NCBI GenBank assembly: GCA_038224615.1
Contig: JBBRFH010000140.1
Location: 1 to 9,067 of the forward strand
Length of the DNA stretch: 9,067 nt
Source: JBBRFH01 sp038224615
GTDB lineage: Bacteria; Planctomycetota; Phycisphaerae; Tepidisphaerales; Tepidisphaeraceae
Reading direction: 5' to 3'
The stretch's first letter is position 1; each line of letters begins with the position of its first letter. The notes beneath the pieces are model-generated. The model was not told the origin of the DNA. It was given only the letters and a program-made list of their open reading frames with translations, and did no database searches. Shown piece after piece: positions 6,881 through 9,067 of the stretch. Both the position numbers and the translations under genes were made by a program.

Positions 6881-7103
6881 GGGCCGACATTGTGCCGAGG
6901 CGGATCGCGATCGCAAATTATCCGCGCCAGGTGCGAGTGGAAGGCGTCCACGAATCTTCACGAATGAACACGAACAGGAGGGAAGAAAATCAGTCGCTCC
7001 GATATACATGCCGCGTTTCATTCGTGCTGATTCGTGTCGATTCGTGGACGCCTTTCTTGATGGACTTGGTGGTTCCAATGGCGTCGCACTAAGATCATCT
7101 GCG
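6881..7103. promoter_or_regulatory. Divergent intergenic region for the SNF2 and YdjY-domain genes
   Basis: The 223-bp gap must hold the promoters for two diverging genes, and half of it is the palindrome 6941-7054. Toward SNF2 the - strand has GATAAT (6922-6917), 5 of 6 to a -10 box, without a recognisable -35. Toward the + strand gene, TTGGTG (7066-7071) and TAAGAT (7090-7095) are 18 bases apart and weak. If used, transcription would start within a few bases of the ATG at 7104, that is, nearly leaderless. Neither start has a Shine-Dalgarno sequence. These are low-grade matches. Confidence 0.3.
6941..7054. repeat. Palindrome of 10-bp-phased CACGAAT units
   Basis: The arms 6941-6974 and 7021-7054 are 34 nt each with a 46-base loop. 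The left arm has CACGAA at 6949, 6959 and 6969, and the right arm has TTCGTG at 7021, 7031 and 7041, so every unit is spaced by 10 bp and the two arms are in exact register. The outer 16 bases (AAGGCGTCCACGAATC) pair perfectly, and differences are confined to the spacer bases between units. It belongs to the same family as the outer arms of the palindrome at 3415-3568 but lacks the CACAGAG core. It lies between two diverging genes, so a terminator role is unlikely. Confidence 0.88.
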
Positions 7104-8495
7104 ATGAAACACGCCGCTCCTGCTGCTGCCGCATTGCTGATGTCAGTTGCCGCGACGGCGCTTGCGCAGGATGTGGAGAAGCATCCGTACGACATCGCCA
7201 GAGAGCAGATGGACGCGCAGCTCAAGGCGTGGCGGGCGCAGTACGCGGGCAATCCGGACATTCTCATCGCTGACTACGTGCTGGCCGACCGGAAGGCGAG
7301 GCGGGTGACGATGCTGTCGTGCGCATCGACGATCAGCCCGACGGAGTCGGTGGAGTTTTTCGTCACGCCGGGCAACTCGGGGAAAGATTACGAATCGCTT
7401 ACGATGACGTACGCCAAGCCGTCGGACATTCACAAAGCGCTGGAGTTCATCGGCCTCAAAGCCGGTCGGCCGGTGAATTACGAGACGAATCACCAATGGC
7501 CGCGCGGGCCTCGGGTGCGGATGTCGTTCGACGTCGATGGGCAACTGGTACCGGCAGAGGATTTCATCGTGCTTAACGAGCAGAAGACGACCCGGCCGCG
7601 CGCGGGACTGGTCTTCACAGGCTCGTACACCTACACCGACGAAACCGGCAAGCAGCAATACGCCGCCGACACCGCCGAGAGTCGGACCATCGCGCCGGAT
7701 TTCAACGACCCGGTGGCGGTGCTCGACGTGCCGGAGCGCGCGGCGCAGGGGCAGGTTTACGGCTTCCAGCGGCGGAGCCCCGATCACACGCTCAAGGCCG
7801 GCAAGCTCGTCCCGATCACGCTGGCGCCGATGGAAGGCGCGGAGGCCGTCGCACTGCGCGACCTGCAGATCAAGACCAGCGTCGCAAACGATCAGACCCG
7901 CTTCGCGGTGATGGAAGCGGACAAGGAACTGGCGCCCGCCGGCACGCTGCCGGCGCTGGTCGAGGCGATCGCGAAACAGGCGGACGGCAAGTGTGACTTG
8001 TTCACCCGGGTCAGCGTCGATCCGGCGATGCTCGTCACTGATGTGCGCAAACTGTACGGCGTTCTGATGGCGATCGAGAAGGACCGCGGCGTCAAGCTCG
8101 ACCCGCCGGTCGACGGGTCGTTCTACCATCGCGCGTTCTTCCCCGACGACGACTGGCGCGTCCGCACCGACCGCCTCGGCGAACCGTGGGAGCTGTTCCT
8201 CGCCCGCGTCGACGGCAAGCTGACGGTCAAGCTCGAGCGCGTTGTCGACAACCCTGACTCCAGCGCCGAGCAGAAGCAGCTTTTGCAGAGTTATCCAGTC
8301 GAATCGCCCGAGCAACTCCTCAAGCTCGTGAATGACAACCAAAGCCAGTGGACCAAAGCGATCTTCGTCTATCCACCGGCCGATCTGACGTATGGCGAAG
8401 CACTGACATGGACAAAGCCGGCGCTGGCGACCTACCCGCGCGTCTTCTTCTTCACGCCCGTCGCGCCGGCGACGCAACCTGCGACTCAACCGTAG
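7104..8495 (+). CDS. Secreted YdjY-domain protein
   Basis: The product has 463 residues. The N-terminus MKHAAP, an Ala/Leu-rich core and ALA before Gln22 form a Sec signal peptide, so the protein should be periplasmic or secreted. Residues about 50-225 match the YdjY domain pattern as I know it: ESVEFFVTPG, YESLTMTYAKPSDIHKALEF, IGLKAGRPV, PRGPRVRMSF, GLVFTGS and FNDPVAVLDVP, in that order. The domain's biochemical role is not established. Residues about 230-345 (TLPALVEAIAKQ, then a strand and VRKLYGVLMAIEKDRGVKL) recall the periplasmic fold of ExbD/TolR, and about 395-452 may be a second such unit; both are tentative. The C-terminus is ATQPATQP. The in-frame ATG at 7008 lies next to a palindromic repeat and would put junk before the signal peptide, so 7104 is chosen. 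No Shine-Dalgarno sequence is seen. The gene diverges from the SNF2 gene and converges on the transporter gene. Confidence 0.85.
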   Translation: MKHAAPAAAALLMSVAATALAQDVEKHPYDIAREQMDAQLKAWRAQYAGNPDILIADYVLADRKARRVTMLSCASTISPTESVEFFVTPGNSGKDYESLTMTYAKPSDIHKALEFIGLKAGRPVNYETNHQWPRGPRVRMSFDVDGQLVPAEDFIVLNEQKTTRPRAGLVFTGSYTYTDETGKQQYAADTAESRTIAPDFNDPVAVLDVPERAAQGQVYGFQRRSPDHTLKAGKLVPITLAPMEGAEAVALRDLQIKTSVANDQTRFAVMEADKELAPAGTLPALVEAIAKQADGKCDLFTRVSVDPAMLVTDVRKLYGVLMAIEKDRGVKLDPPVDGSFYHRAFFPDDDWRVRTDRLGEPWELFLARVDGKLTVKLERVVDNPDSSAEQKQLLQSYPVESPEQLLKLVNDNQSQWTKAIFVYPPADLTYGEALTWTKPALATYPRVFFFTPVAPATQPATQP

Positions 8496-8528
8496 GTGGG
8501 TCCGAACTCCGAGTAAGAAGCGGTGCGG

Positions 8529-9067
8529 TCATTCCGAGCGCGCCGCCGCCGACGGCGGCGCGATGGGCTTCGCGTCCTCGCGATGGGATCCGACCCGCAC
8601 CGGCGGATGGCGGACGTCCTCGCGCCACATGGTGATGTATCCGATCCACGCAACCAGGTTCATTGCGGCGCAGATCGCGAACACCCACATGCCGCGGCCG
8701 CCCAGACGGTGCTGAAGCAGGGTGAAAACTGCCACGCCGACGAACGGCGCGATGAAGCCGCGCAGCCCGGTGAGCATGACGTGAACCGCCATGTAGTCGC
8801 CGCTCTTTTCGGGCGGGGCGAATTCGTTGTGGCCGAGATTCCAGACCAGGTTGCCCGCCGCGTTCGAGATGCCGATGACGACCTGCGCCGCAACGACGAC
8901 CGGCAAGCTCAACATGAACGCGCCGGCGAACAGCGTCACCTGCGCCACGAAGCCCGAGACACCCTGGATCACGCGAAACTTACTGATGAGCATCCGGTCA
9001 AACAGCGGCGACCAGAACGGCAACGCAACGATGCTGGTGATCAAGGGCACGATCTGCAGCACGAGCG
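8529..9067 (-). CDS. Major facilitator superfamily permease, C-terminal part (5' end outside window)
   Basis: About 179 residues of an inner-membrane transporter are visible; a typical member has about 400-450. The reading frame stays open to the window edge, so the GTG at 9062 is taken as internal. Counting from that codon, five hydrophobic segments follow: about 4-20, 31-51, 53-74, 97-116 and 125-146. Between the first two is FWSPLFDRMLISKFR (16-30), a motif A-like loop (DR...R) of the MFS, here that of the second half of the protein. HNEFAPPEKSGDYMAVHVMLTGLRG (78-102) resembles a segment I recall from MFS proteins of planctomycetes and related bacteria. The tail after 147 is hydrophilic and low in complexity. 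The substrate cannot be told from this part. The stop codon TGA (8531-8529) lies within a GTCATTCCGAGCG sequence that resembles a dispersed repeat. Confidence 0.85.
   Translation of the reverse strand, partial: LVLQIVPLITSIVALPFWSPLFDRMLISKFRVIQGVSGFVAQVTLFAGAFMLSLPVVVAAQVVIGISNAAGNLVWNLGHNEFAPPEKSGDYMAVHVMLTGLRGFIAPFVGVAVFTLLQHRLGGRGMWVFAICAAMNLVAWIGYITMWREDVRHPPVRVGSHREDAKPIAPPSAAARSE
8539..8562. repeat. Short GC-only palindrome at the end of the transporter gene
   Basis: The arms CGCGCCGCCG (8539-8548) and CGGCGGCGCG (8553-8562) pair perfectly over 10 bp with a CCGA loop on the + strand. It lies inside the last codons of the MFS gene (the SAAARSE end) and 43 bp past the stop of the YdjY-domain gene, so the hairpin would form in both converging transcripts. 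There is no T tract on either side, so it is not a classical terminator but may stall or stabilise RNA ends. The 33-bp gap between the two genes (8496-8528) holds nothing else recognisable. Confidence 0.5.

Noticed and set aside
6907..6914. GCGATCGC palindrome as a HIP1-type element
   Set aside because: A single 8-bp copy in GC-rich DNA is easily chance, and no clustering was noticed.
3415..7054. Composite transposon around the SNF2 gene
   Set aside because: There is no transposase and no visible target-site duplication. The flanking elements are themselves palindromes and probably dispersed repeats. Only the inverted-pair observation is kept as a finding.
7143..8489. 448-codon open frame on the - strand opposite the YdjY-domain gene
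   Set aside because: The translation is Arg/Leu/His-rich and low in complexity, while the + strand frame has a signal peptide and a recognisable domain.
9060..9062. GTG at 9062 as the start of the MFS gene
   Set aside because: The frame stays open beyond it to the window edge, and the visible part corresponds to the second half of an MFS protein.

Overview
The window looks like an ordinary chromosomal stretch from a GC-rich bacterium, most likely a planctomycete of the class Phycisphaerae. This placement is an inference. It rests on the GC-rich codon use, the rarity of Shine-Dalgarno sequences, a secreted YdjY-domain protein ending in an ATQPATQP tail, and intergenic palindromic repeats of the CACGAAT and CACAGAG types, which I recall as common in planctomycete and verrucomicrobial genomes. 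No rRNA or other marker gene is present to prove it.

Layout from left to right. The 3' part of aspS (aspartyl-tRNA synthetase) runs on the + strand to 995. It is followed by a large repeat-derived hairpin with a T tract (1021-1136) that probably ends its transcript. Facing it on the - strand is a two-gene unit: pyk (pyruvate kinase, 3306 to 1807) and a small predicted lipoprotein (1810 to 1154). The two genes overlap by the four bases ATGA, and a good ribosome binding site lies inside the end of pyk. Upstream of pyk is a composite nested palindrome (3415-3568). It touches the end of a large SNF2-family ATPase gene with an N-terminal SWIM zinc finger (6880 to 3572, - strand). A second palindrome built from the same 10-bp-phased motif (6941-7054) lies in the divergent region between the SNF2 gene and a + strand gene for a secreted YdjY-domain protein (7104-8495). 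The last gene, on the - strand and cut by the window end, is the C-terminal part of a major facilitator superfamily permease (9067 to 8529).

Functionally the genes are a mix of core metabolism and translation (aspS, pyk), a chromatin- or nucleic-acid-remodelling type ATPase, a lipoprotein of unknown function, a secreted protein and a transporter. Only pyk and the lipoprotein gene show direct signs of co-expression. I see no defence island, phage, insertion sequence, CRISPR array, tRNA or biosynthetic cluster, and nothing here makes a convincing new multi-gene system.

The most unusual structure is in the repeats. Three repeat families occupy the intergenic spaces. One, made of CACGAAT units spaced exactly 10 bp apart, brackets the SNF2 gene as an inverted pair matching at 24 of 26 positions. 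The gene-free stretches are all shorter than 300 bp (996-1153, 3307-3571, 6881-7103, 8496-8528) and their contents are described in the features.
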